Positions 8,556-15,413 of a stretch of 28,200 bases of DNA are shown here, piece after piece; position 1 is the first letter of the stretch; the number at the start of each line of letters is the position of its first letter. Made by a program: the position numbers and the translations under genes. The DNA is from a virus. A model generated the notes under the pieces. That model did no database searches. It saw only the letters and a program-made list of their open reading frames with translations, and had not been told where the DNA came from. The stretch spans positions 1 through 28,200 of IMG/VR virus record IMGVR_UViG_3300009182_000251; one strand, given 5' to 3'.

Positions 8556-10592
8556 TCACTTGGTGTTGGTGCGGTATACGGTGTCCCAACCTTCGCCCGG
8601 TGGATTAGCAGCTAAGTCTGTGCAGCGTTCTATCCACATATCATAGTAGCCATCCATTTGCCCACCAAACTTGCCCTTGAGTTCTATGCAGGCCATGATA
8701 GCACCTTTGAACCTCTGCGCACGGTAATCTGCTATCATGTGCAGGTGTTTGATCTTAGCTTCCTCGTCTCGCACGGTCAACACCGTGTGTATGTTCACGC
8801 CTTCCCGCTTGCCCTTTACAGCGATGCAGTCCAGAGGCAGCGTGAAGAAATCCTGCTTGACGTGGTCGTTGGTGCGATCCCCTATGACCATAGCAACATG
8901 ATAAGGCTTAGACTGGCCTTCCAGACGGCTTGCCAAATTAACAGCATCACCCAGGCAAGTGTAGTCAAAGCGCTGCTCACTGCCCATATTACCAACAACG
9001 ACGACCCCGGTGTTAATGCCCAGGCCCATACCAAAAGGAGGAACGCCTTCCGCAGTGACTTCGGCATTGAACGCAGAAAGGCTATCCAACATCTCCAGGG
9101 CCGTTCTAACCGCGTTCCTCGCGTGGTCTGGATCATCCAACGGAGCATTCCAGAATGCCATCTGCGCATCGCCGATATACTTGTCCAGAGTACCCTCATT
9201 GTCCAATATCTTCCTCGTCATGGCCGTCATGTAGCGATTCATTATCCGGGTCAGCCCTTGGACGTCGCTGCCATAATGCTCGCTGATAGAAGTGAAGCCC
9301 CTGACATCTGTGAACATGATCGAAAGCTCACGTGATTCCCCTCCCAGCTTGAGCAGGTCTGGATTCTCCTGCAGCTTCTCTACCATCTTTGGGCTCAGGT
9401 ATGTGCCAAACTGCTTCTTGATCTGCTGCTTCTGTAGGAACTCGCTGACAAACTTCACCACGTAGGCATGCAGAGCGACCACAATGCTGCCTGCTGTAAT
9501 GGCAGTAGCGTCCCATAATAGTCTATGCTCACTATAACCCCAGCGGCTACCCATAATGCTAGCGAACACCACCACAACCATCGTTCCAATGCCCACATAG
9601 GTCCACCTCGCCATTGCTGTCAATATGATACCGGCTGTTGCCAGTGCCAAGAGTTCCCCACCATCTGACCAATCTGGGCGCTGTATGTTGACCTTGTTGA
9701 TCATGGTACCCAGCACAGCTGCTTGAACATCCTGTGGCCACACTGCTCCGATGGCAGTTGACACCGGATTGCCTATGCCTGCTGCGCTCACGCCAACGAT
9801 GACCACAGCACCATGTAGATCGTCGGGCAGCTTGGTGATGCTGTAGTGCTCACTGTGCTGGCTCCAATCAATCCATATGCGCCCGAGACTGTCAGTGGTC
9901 ACTGGACCAAACTTTGGTATGCGCATCTTGTCGATACCAAGCTCGCTCAGCTTGACCTGCACTGTGCTGTCCTTGGCCAGCACACGCAGCGTCTCCATGC
10001 CTAGGCTGGGATATATCTTGCCGTCCACAGAGATCACCAAAGGCACCCTGCGATTCACACCATCTATCTCTGGCAGGGTGTTCACTGTGCCCACGCCCCA
10101 GGCTGGCGCTTCCAGCTCTGGTATGTTGGCTATCAGTCCAGGATAGTGTATGATCCTATCACCAAACTGGCTGTTGATCACTGCGCTGCCAGGCTTCCTT
10201 GGGCTGTTCTTGGTCACAGCAGCAGGTATGTTGCTGAGGATCGTGGGATGATCTTTCAGTGTTTCTGACAGCTGAGCATCGCCGCCAAAGCGGTCAGACT
10301 CGGGCATGAGCACGTTCCATACCACCAGTCCTGCGCCATGGGCATAGATATCCTTGATGATGTCAGCATACACGGTGCGTGGGAAGGGCCACTGTCCATA
10401 CTTGTCCAACGCAGCTTCGTCTATGTTGACCACAGCTATGTTGTTTGTGTGCACAGGCTGGCCAGTGATCAGAGTGTCAAAGTATCGCAACCTCACACTC
10501 TCCACGAAGCTGGGATCAGCTGCACGCAGAGCTATCATGACCGCAAGTGTTATCAGCGCCGTCCACGGCGATAGCACAATCTTCTTGAGCAT
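8556..10592 (-). CDS. CHASE2-domain class III adenylate cyclase
   Basis: A 678-residue membrane cyclase predicted to make cAMP in response to a signal sensed outside the inner membrane. An N-terminal helix (about 10-27) is followed by a CHASE2 domain (about 30-310, with VVNIDEAALDKYGQWPFPR and the TVNTLPEIDGVNRRVPL region), membrane helices between about 312 and 382, the usual linker (FGTYLSPKMVEKL), and a class III cyclase domain (about 420-610). Catalytic positions look intact: metal Asp 429 (FTDVRGF) and 475 (IGDAQMAF), substrate Lys 471 and Thr 545, and Asn 552 and Arg 556 (VNLASRLEG). Lys/Thr favours ATP over GTP and fits class IIIb. A tail of about 70 residues follows. It is the last gene of the leftward curli block. 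Bacterial CHASE2 cyclases often sit beside FecR-domain genes, as one does here. It has no Shine-Dalgarno site; TAAATA lies four bases before ATG. The domain call is very secure. Confidence 0.96.
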   Translation of the reverse strand: MLKKIVLSPWTALITLAVMIALRAADPSFVESVRLRYFDTLITGQPVHTNNIAVVNIDEAALDKYGQWPFPRTVYADIIKDIYAHGAGLVVWNVLMPESDRFGGDAQLSETLKDHPTILSNIPAAVTKNSPRKPGSAVINSQFGDRIIHYPGLIANIPELEAPAWGVGTVNTLPEIDGVNRRVPLVISVDGKIYPSLGMETLRVLAKDSTVQVKLSELGIDKMRIPKFGPVTTDSLGRIWIDWSQHSEHYSITKLPDDLHGAVVIVGVSAAGIGNPVSTAIGAVWPQDVQAAVLGTMINKVNIQRPDWSDGGELLALATAGIILTAMARWTYVGIGTMVVVVFASIMGSRWGYSEHRLLWDATAITAGSIVVALHAYVVKFVSEFLQKQQIKKQFGTYLSPKMVEKLQENPDLLKLGGESRELSIMFTDVRGFTSISEHYGSDVQGLTRIMNRYMTAMTRKILDNEGTLDKYIGDAQMAFWNAPLDDPDHARNAVRTALEMLDSLSAFNAEVTAEGVPPFGMGLGINTGVVVVGNMGSEQRFDYTCLGDAVNLASRLEGQSKPYHVAMVIGDRTNDHVKQDFFTLPLDCIAVKGKREGVNIHTVLTVRDEEAKIKHLHMIADYRAQRFKGAIMACIELKGKFGGQMDGYYDMWIERCTDLAANPPGEGWDTVYRTNTK

Positions 10593-10604
10593 GCGGTATT
10601 TAAC
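10590..10604 (-). promoter_or_regulatory. TAAATA-N4-ATG start element of the cyclase gene
   Basis: GTTAAATA, four bases, then the ATG at 10592. It is one of three genes in the window with this spacing and no Shine-Dalgarno site. It may be a late-type promoter for the cyclase or a translation signal. Confidence 0.35.
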
Positions 10605-10609
10605 CTAAG

Positions 10610-10732
10610 TCAGAGATCCAGTGCTTGGCATACAGCAGCCACGCAGATCAAAGCAAACATGGTACCGAGGAATATCGCAGCGTCTATGGGTAGCCTATAG
10701 CCATAGGCCCAGATGTCGTGCACATTATACAT
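10610..10732 (-). CDS. 40-residue membrane peptide
   Basis: A short gene beginning MYNVHDIWAYGYRLPIDA, with one hydrophobic helix (about residues 17-37) containing two Cys. The start is supported by AGGAG eight bases upstream, which overlaps the TAG stop of the preceding gene. It ends 17 bases before the cyclase start. It probably sits in the inner membrane and may be a small partner of the cyclase or of the secreted protein upstream. No homologue recognised. Confidence 0.7.
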   Translation of the reverse strand: MYNVHDIWAYGYRLPIDAAIFLGTMFALICVAAVCQALDL

Positions 10733-10743
10733 CGCGTTATCTC

Positions 10744-11145
10744 CTATTGAAGCAGACAGATAGCAGTGTCGTCGCTGAACACGTAGCGTATCTTGCTGAT
10801 ACCGCGATACCTACAGGTCAGCTGATCAGTCTTGACGCTGCCAGACCACAGGATGCGATCCTGCCACGGGGATCTGTGCCAGGCACCATCATTCCAGCTC
10901 CAGCCAGTGGTTCGCCTCTCGACACGCGGTAAGTCCATGACCCAGCGCTCCATGTTGCTATCGATGGTTATCTCGGTGTGATTGGCTGTGGTTTCGACCA
11001 AGCATTGGCGAAATCTCACGTAGGCAAAGCCGTTTGAATCGCGCTCGCTCACATCGCAGGCCACGCTGCGGCTGGCCGTGGCTACCGGGGTGGCCAGCAC
11101 CAGCAGTGCGGCAGTCAACCATGCTAGCCTATCGACCGACGACAC
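10744..11145 (-). CDS. Secreted small Cys protein (133 aa)
   Basis: The GTG start at 11145 overlaps the upstream gene by 17 bases; an in-frame TTG nine codons later is an alternative. Either gives a signal peptide with a hydrophobic core (LTAALLVLATPVATA). The mature part of about 105 residues has four Cys (VAC, RQC, LTC and AIC), enough for two disulfides, many beta-prone stretches and several Trp. It is probably a small periplasmic beta protein. Its place in the curli/FecR/cyclase block suggests it belongs to the same envelope system. I recognise no family. Confidence 0.75.
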   Translation of the reverse strand: MSSVDRLAWLTAALLVLATPVATASRSVACDVSERDSNGFAYVRFRQCLVETTANHTEITIDSNMERWVMDLPRVERRTTGWSWNDGAWHRSPWQDRILWSGSVKTDQLTCRYRGISKIRYVFSDDTAICLLQ

Positions 11146-11644
11146 TCTTCAATCCGGGCACTATCTGTGCTAGGCTGTGATAGGTCTGGTAATCGCTGCC
11201 GCTGATGATCACGCCAAACACAAACAGGCCCAGATAGATCATGGCTGGCAGTCCAAGGAACACTATCACGCAGGCCCAAAATATCTGTGATCTTTCTTCA
11301 GATCTTTCCCTGGCCAAGCGCTCTGCGCGTTTCCTAGCCTGTTCTGCGTCTATCTTTGACTGCTTGAATGCTGCTCTCTGGGCAGGAGTCATGCGAGCCA
11401 GCATATCTGCCTCTTGTTCAGCAGCTATCTCACGCATGGCCTGCTCGCGCAACATGTTGTTGTTGCGGATGATCTGGTTGTTTATCTCTGTGATCTTGTT
11501 CTTGTTTATGACTTTTTGAGTGTTGGCAGCCTTCTGTGCCGGCGAGTTCTTGATGACGTCCACGATCCCAAACACCGAATCGGTAAGGACCTCGCCCCAG
11601 GCTTGCCCAAGCTTCTGGGCCTTCTTGGGATCCATGTCAATCAT
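11129..11644 (-). CDS. Coiled-coil protein with C-terminal membrane helix (171 aa)
   Basis: The ATG at 11644 has a perfect AGGAGG six bases upstream. Residues about 1-120 are a long charged helix rich in Gln, Ala, Arg and Glu (probable coiled coil) without a signal peptide. A strongly hydrophobic region of about 25-30 residues follows (FWACVIVFLGLPAMIYLGLF), then a short tail. The likely topology is tail-anchored or hairpin, with the coiled coil in the cytoplasm. It is the first gene after an AT-rich gap that may hold an internal promoter of the curli/cyclase block. Function unknown. Confidence 0.82.
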   Translation of the reverse strand: MIDMDPKKAQKLGQAWGEVLTDSVFGIVDVIKNSPAQKAANTQKVINKNKITEINNQIIRNNNMLREQAMREIAAEQEADMLARMTPAQRAAFKQSKIDAEQARKRAERLARERSEERSQIFWACVIVFLGLPAMIYLGLFVFGVIISGSDYQTYHSLAQIVPGLKSVVGR

Positions 11645-11713
11645 GGATAACCTCCTAAAAAAAATGTATAAAAAATAACTATAGGTACTTAAATCACAGC
11701 TATTTAGCAGAAA
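11645..11713 (-). promoter_or_regulatory. AT-rich intergenic gap, possible internal promoter
   Basis: This 69-base gap is clearly richer in A and T than its surroundings. Read leftward it holds GCTAAATA (11701-11708, six of eight to TATAAATA), a TTTAAG-17-TATACA pair as a weak sigma70 candidate, a run of eight T, and the AGGAGG of the next gene. It is the only real gap inside the nine-gene block, so it may let the downstream four genes be transcribed separately. Confidence 0.4.
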
Positions 11714-12280
11714 TTAATGTTTGACATAGCTGTAGCCCTTGCAGCTACCAGTGTAGCAGCTGATGCTCATTTTGGCAGCGTCGGGGGTTGTGAGATTGTC
11801 CTGCACCACCGTGGCTCCGATGTTGCTGCCACTGAGCTGCAGCACAAAGCTCTTGTCTGCTCCAACACTGCCGCGCTGCATGATGCTGGCGGTGTTGTTG
11901 CTGTTTGACACTGGATCGCTCATGACCACGCTGGCTCTGTGATTGCCGTCGCCGGTCTGCAGTATGGTTATGTCGTTGCCGCTGTTAATGCTGTTTGAAG
12001 CCACCATGCCATCAGCGCCAACCGTGGCCCTGTGATCTCCACGGTCATGCTGCAGTATGGTGATGTTGTTGCTATCGCCGTGAGTGACGATCATAGCCTG
12101 TTGGTTACCAGAATCCACCTGCTTGACATAAGCAGTGTTGTTGTCACCTATCTGCTCTATGTAAACGAACTTGGAATTTGCCGCAGGCATGGCCACAGCT
12201 GGGCCAGTGCCGGCAGCACCCACTGTCTGTGCTGCTGCAGTTGATCCAAACAGCAAAAATGCTATCAGTGTGCGTATCAT
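11714..12280 (-). CDS. Exported curlin-repeat protein B
   Basis: A 188-residue protein with an N-terminal signal peptide, cleavage likely after AAA at residue 17. From about residue 40 it carries curlin-like units with the spaced Gln, Gly, Asn and Gln pattern: VYIEQIGDNNTAYVKQV, then NITILQHDRGDHRA and DITILQTGDGNHRA. The repeats are looser than in E. coli CsgA/CsgB. The C-terminal 15 residues end in CYTGSCKGYSYVKH, a Cys pair and basic tail unusual for a curlin; this could be an anchor or cap, as CsgB's C-terminus anchors E. coli fibres. Its ATG shares four bases (ATGA) with the FecR gene stop, so the two are translationally coupled. Substrate of the CsgG pore by inference. Confidence 0.82.
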   Translation of the reverse strand: MIRTLIAFLLFGSTAAAQTVGAAGTGPAVAMPAANSKFVYIEQIGDNNTAYVKQVDSGNQQAMIVTHGDSNNITILQHDRGDHRATVGADGMVASNSINSGNDITILQTGDGNHRASVVMSDPVSNSNNTASIMQRGSVGADKSFVLQLSGSNIGATVVQDNLTTPDAAKMSISCYTGSCKGYSYVKH

Positions 12281-13407
12281 CTGCTCTGTGATATCCTTAT
12301 GATGCTGTTGCCTCCGCCGTTGACGCGCTGGTTCAGTGTGTACTGGTCCTGCGACAGCGACAGCAGCGAGTTCTGATCTTTGTCCAAGGTCACTTCAGCA
12401 TAGCTTGATGTACCATTGCGGTAGAGCACCAGCTGGTTACCCATGATGATGTAGTTTAGACCGCTGGCCTTCTTGTATCCTGGCAGCAGCCCTTCGTTAG
12501 CAGCTATCTTGAGCATGTTTTCCAACAGCTCTGCGTTCAGCAGGTCCAGCATGTTGGCCAAGAACTGCTGACTGAGATAGTCTATGTCTAAGCGAGATCC
12601 AGCTGCTGTCAGTAGGTTGATATTGAGATCATCAAACTTCAACAGATCAGCATCAAGATAGTTGATATCCAGCGCGGTTTTCATGAGATGCTCGCTGCTG
12701 TGAGCAGCAGCTTCCCTGGGCGGTGTCAGTATCAACATGTTGTTGATCTGGCTGGGATCCAGCTTGAGTATCACGCTCTTGGCTGGATTGGCTTCTCTGC
12801 TCTTGGTCACCGTGGCTTGGAATGGTTGATCAAGCACTTCCTCACCCGCATCAGTGGTCACTATGATCTTGCCTGTCTTGCAGTCTCGCTCCACGTTCTT
12901 GAAACCCACTGGGCAACTTGGTAATAGGATGATGAGGCTGCGTCCCAGCTCATCGACGGTCATGCTAAAGTCCGTGCCGCGCACGCCTATGGTTGCCGTT
13001 GGTGTCTCGATCTTCACGCTGGCAGGGTTGTCCTTGGCTATCTGGCCGCTGGCATAGCGTGCAGTACCCAGCGCCATCTTGATGGCCAGCTTGCCAGTGT
13101 CCTTACCGGACGCAGGATCATAGACAAACTCATCTATGACCATCTTGCTCTGTTCGTTGATCTCTACCTTGGTATCATCCTCGAAGGTGATGCCAACACG
13201 AGCTCTAGCAGTGACCACGGCGTCATTCATCTCCACACGGGTGTTTACGGCACTGGGTATGCTGTTCTTGTCGCGCTGGATCTCAGCCAGTCCGGTCTGT
13301 TCTGTGACAGAACCTATGGCTGCGGTCGCATCAGTTGCCGCTGATAACAGATATAGTGTTATTGCTGCCAACGCTAGTGATGTTAACCTTGCTGTCCACT
13401 GTGCCAC
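12277..13407 (-). CDS. Exported FecR-domain protein
   Basis: A 376-residue protein. A hydrophobic signal sequence ending near DATAA (residue 30) is followed by a FecR domain (about 33-150) finishing in the hallmark TPTATIGVRGTDF. C165 and C176 could form a disulfide. The C-terminal half is rich in Leu, Asn and Asp (DINYLDADLLKFDDLNINLL) and ends in a beta-prone tail. It has no sigma-factor-binding or transmembrane anti-sigma part, so it is a periplasmic or surface FecR protein rather than a classic iron-dicitrate regulator. The GTG start at 13407 lies inside the curlin A gene. No in-frame Met follows until residue 60, so an overlap of the signal peptide with curlin A seems unavoidable; an internal TTG near 13374 is another candidate. 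FecR proteins often sit near CHASE2 cyclases, as here. Confidence 0.9.
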   Translation of the reverse strand: MAQWTARLTSLALAAITLYLLSAATDATAAIGSVTEQTGLAEIQRDKNSIPSAVNTRVEMNDAVVTARARVGITFEDDTKVEINEQSKMVIDEFVYDPASGKDTGKLAIKMALGTARYASGQIAKDNPASVKIETPTATIGVRGTDFSMTVDELGRSLIILLPSCPVGFKNVERDCKTGKIIVTTDAGEEVLDQPFQATVTKSREANPAKSVILKLDPSQINNMLILTPPREAAAHSSEHLMKTALDINYLDADLLKFDDLNINLLTAAGSRLDIDYLSQQFLANMLDLLNAELLENMLKIAANEGLLPGYKKASGLNYIIMGNQLVLYRNGTSSYAEVTLDKDQNSLLSLSQDQYTLNQRVNGGGNSIIRISQSR

Positions 13408-14026
13408 TCTGAGCCACTCCCACTGTGTTGCTGCTACCTGTCAGTGCCACTGTAGCTTCGAAGCCATTTAATCCAGCTGGACCGTGCTGCGTCACAGTCA
13501 CGGCATTGTCGCTGCCAGTGGCTGTGATGGTGCTGCGTGCGCCCAAGAGGTTGCTGGTGATGCTGTCCGTGTGCAGGGTGTTGCGGTCGCCAGTGACTTC
13601 AGTGCTGTGCGTGCTCTTGCTGCCAGCATTGATACCAATGTCGTTGTTGCTGCCAGTGATGTTGGCCGTGATGTTGCTGTCAGCACAGGCACTGGCCTTG
13701 TTCACGCTGCCGCTGCCGCAGTCGATGTTCACTGTGTTGGTATTGCCCGTGACAGTGCTCTGCACCGTGGTGCCAGCACCCTGAACGTTCAGTGCTGCGG
13801 TGTTCACAGCTCCTATCTGTGACACGGTTATTGATTGATTGTTGCCATGCAGTATAGCTGCTGCGGCGCTGTCGCCTACTGCGTTGTCACCACCTGATTG
13901 CGTGACGCTGATGTTGCTGTTGTTGCCAACTTGGTCTATGTAGACCTGGTTACCAGCTGCTAGTGCTCCACTTGCTGCTAGAACCGACATCGCTGTTCCC
14001 ATCAACAGCGACTTCAAACGTAGCAT
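13331..14026 (-). CDS. Exported curlin-repeat protein A
   Basis: A 231-residue protein. It has a signal peptide with cleavage after ALA (residue 23), then the unit QVYIDQVGNNSNISVTQSGG, a close match to the curlin repeat. More degenerate Asn/Ser/Thr/Gly-rich units follow (SITVSQIG, AVTVTQHGPAG, TVGVAQSG, TISVISGN). The middle (about 85-160) is rich in T-G-N-x-N turns and has two Cys. It is expected to be exported through CsgG and to form an amyloid-like beta solenoid. The ATG has AGGAG and GGGAG just upstream, a strong ribosome site suggesting high expression. It follows csgG by 37 bases and overlaps the FecR gene at its 3' end. Whether it is the major or nucleating subunit cannot be told. 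Confidence 0.88.
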   Translation of the reverse strand: MLRLKSLLMGTAMSVLAASGALAAGNQVYIDQVGNNSNISVTQSGGDNAVGDSAAAAILHGNNQSITVSQIGAVNTAALNVQGAGTTVQSTVTGNTNTVNIDCGSGSVNKASACADSNITANITGSNNDIGINAGSKSTHSTEVTGDRNTLHTDSITSNLLGARSTITATGSDNAVTVTQHGPAGLNGFEATVALTGSSNTVGVAQSGTVDSKVNITSVGSNNTISVISGN

Positions 14027-14063
14027 ACTCCCTCTCCTCAGGTGCCCTCGCCGGGGTCACACA

Positions 14064-14927
14064 TCATTTCGTGTCTGGGCCCTTGGCTGGCAATGCCTTG
14101 GCCGGTGTTGGTTTAGCAGCTGATGCGGGTCTCGGTGCGTATTCCCAGAGCTGCTTCTTGATCCCTTGCTGTATCATGTCTACCACAGCTGCTTCAGTGG
14201 CCAAGCGCACGGAGTAGGTAGTTGGTTCGTTCTGTGCCGAACCAGCTTCCATCTGCACGCTCATGGTACCTGCGTCCACGAAGGTGAACACGTTGGCATC
14301 GCTGCCTTGGCTGTATATGGTCTTGGTGGCTCCTGCGCTGACCAGGACTTCACCGGTCTGCACGCTGATCAAACGTATGACCACGGTGACCACGTCAACC
14401 CTGTAGTTGATGTCTGCGCCTATGCCCAGCAGCTTGGCACCCATTCCACCACTGATGGTGTCAGCGTCATAGCCAACGATGCCACCTTCCAGCATCACGC
14501 CTGCTACCAGCATGGGACTCAGCTGCTTGGCATCCTTGCCCTCATAGGTCTCACGTTGGTTGCGTATCAGCTGTCGTTCCTTGATCAGATCATCCAGTCC
14601 CACACGTTCTACCACCTGGAACCACTTGCCGTTACCCGCGTCCTGCAGCGCCTTGATGAGGAACACTTCTGCGCCCTGTGTCACGGCACTGCTGAGCACT
14701 GAGAACTTGTCATTGGGCTTGCGCTGTCCGGTCTTGTCGTTGAAGCTATACACAGCTATGGTTATGGGAGGGCCGTTAGGACCCTGCATGCCGTAGAGGC
14801 TGCTGACGTTGCTGCGCTTTAGGATCTGCGGTGTGGCACTGACCACTGACGGATCGATGGCCTTGTCACTCATGCAGCCGCTCAGCAGCGTCAATCCTGC
14901 TGCTGCTATCATCTTGCCTATCTTCAT
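14064..14927 (-). CDS. csgG: CsgG-type outer-membrane curli secretion lipoprotein
   Basis: A 287-residue protein. The signal peptide ends in a lipobox LSGC, with the acylated Cys at residue 18. The body follows E. coli CsgG closely in order: VYSFNDKTGQRKP, VERVGLDDLIKERQLIR, EGGIVGYDADTISGGMGAKLLGIGAD (quoted here in two parts: EGGIVGYDAD and TISGGMGAKLLGIGAD), then TGEVL, SNEP-like QNEPTTYSVR and a terminal LWEY. CsgG forms a nonameric outer-membrane channel exporting unfolded curlins. The segment matching the pore-constriction loop lacks the E. coli Tyr-Pro-Ala-Ser-Asn order and reads NDKFSVLSS, so channel gating may differ. A tail of about 20 residues rich in Pro, Ala and Lys follows the family end. 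Its ATG overlaps the csgF stop by one base. Confidence 0.95.
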   Translation of the reverse strand: MKIGKMIAAAGLTLLSGCMSDKAIDPSVVSATPQILKRSNVSSLYGMQGPNGPPITIAVYSFNDKTGQRKPNDKFSVLSSAVTQGAEVFLIKALQDAGNGKWFQVVERVGLDDLIKERQLIRNQRETYEGKDAKQLSPMLVAGVMLEGGIVGYDADTISGGMGAKLLGIGADINYRVDVVTVVIRLISVQTGEVLVSAGATKTIYSQGSDANVFTFVDAGTMSVQMEAGSAQNEPTTYSVRLATEAAVVDMIQQGIKKQLWEYAPRPASAAKPTPAKALPAKGPDTK

Positions 14928-15379
14928 CAGAACTTGAAACTCCCCATGGGTACAGTGATATCAGTCTTGTTACCAGTCTCATCTATCACTGTGAGCGATA
15001 TGGTACCCGCAACCGTGTCCTTGATCCAGCTGATGGTGCTGCCTTGGAAAGCCATGGTACCGGATGTGCTGCCATCGCTGAACATGGCATTGCTGAGCTG
15101 CAAGCTCAGCTGTGCGTAGATGCGAGATTCTAGATTGTTCATGAACTTGCTGAGATTGGTGTTCTGTGCCGCAGCTTTCGCAGCGTCAGCTTCGGCTTTC
15201 TTCTGTGCTTCTTGGGCCTGCCTGCGGCTGAATTCCAAGTTTTCTATGGTCATAGCTTGGCTGCTCCAAGCAGCTGGGTCGTCACCAAACGCAGGATTCT
15301 TGAAACCATAGGTTATCTGTCCAGCCAATGCGCTGGATGACAACAGCGTGAAAACCAGAGCAAACAAGCGTGTTTTCAT
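14927..15379 (-). CDS. csgF: CsgF-type curli assembly protein
   Basis: A 150-residue protein. I chose the ATG at 15379, with GGGGGA about 8 bases upstream and a clean signal peptide (cleavage ALA|G at 19/20); an upstream in-frame ATG at 15406 lies inside the promoter octamer. The mature N-terminus GQITYGFKNPAFG matches the CsgF peptide that inserts into the CsgG pore. An Ala/Lys/Gln-rich helix (about 50-75) and a beta-rich C-terminus (TISLTVIDETGNKTDITVP) follow, as in the family. In E. coli CsgF couples secretion to nucleation at the surface. It is first in the block and its stop overlaps the csgG start. No csgE or csgD is seen in the window. Confidence 0.94.
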   Translation of the reverse strand: MKTRLFALVFTLLSSSALAGQITYGFKNPAFGDDPAAWSSQAMTIENLEFSRRQAQEAQKKAEADAAKAAAQNTNLSKFMNNLESRIYAQLSLQLSNAMFSDGSTSGTMAFQGSTISWIKDTVAGTISLTVIDETGNKTDITVPMGSFKF

Positions 15380-15405
15380 GGTAATTCCCCCAAAGAACGC
15401 GCTCA

Positions 15406-15413
15406 TATTTATA
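15406..15413 (-). promoter_or_regulatory. T4-late-type promoter TATAAATA of the curli block
   Basis: A perfect TATAAATA on the minus strand, 26 bases before the csgF ATG. In T4 this octamer, read by a phage sigma-like factor, is the whole late promoter and starts RNA a few bases downstream. That would give csgF a leader of about 20 bases including its ribosome site. Similar octamers at 7091 and 17881 support a shared late class. Confidence 0.68.

Noticed and set aside
8658-9335. Plus-strand frame of 225 residues
   Set aside because: It lies wholly opposite the conserved cyclase domain and has no domain or ribosome site.
11714-15379. Ordinary bacterial curli operon on a chromosome
   Set aside because: Phage-type fibres, small overlapping genes, T4-late octamers and shared codon habits on both sides make a phage more likely, though this is not proven without capsid or terminase genes.
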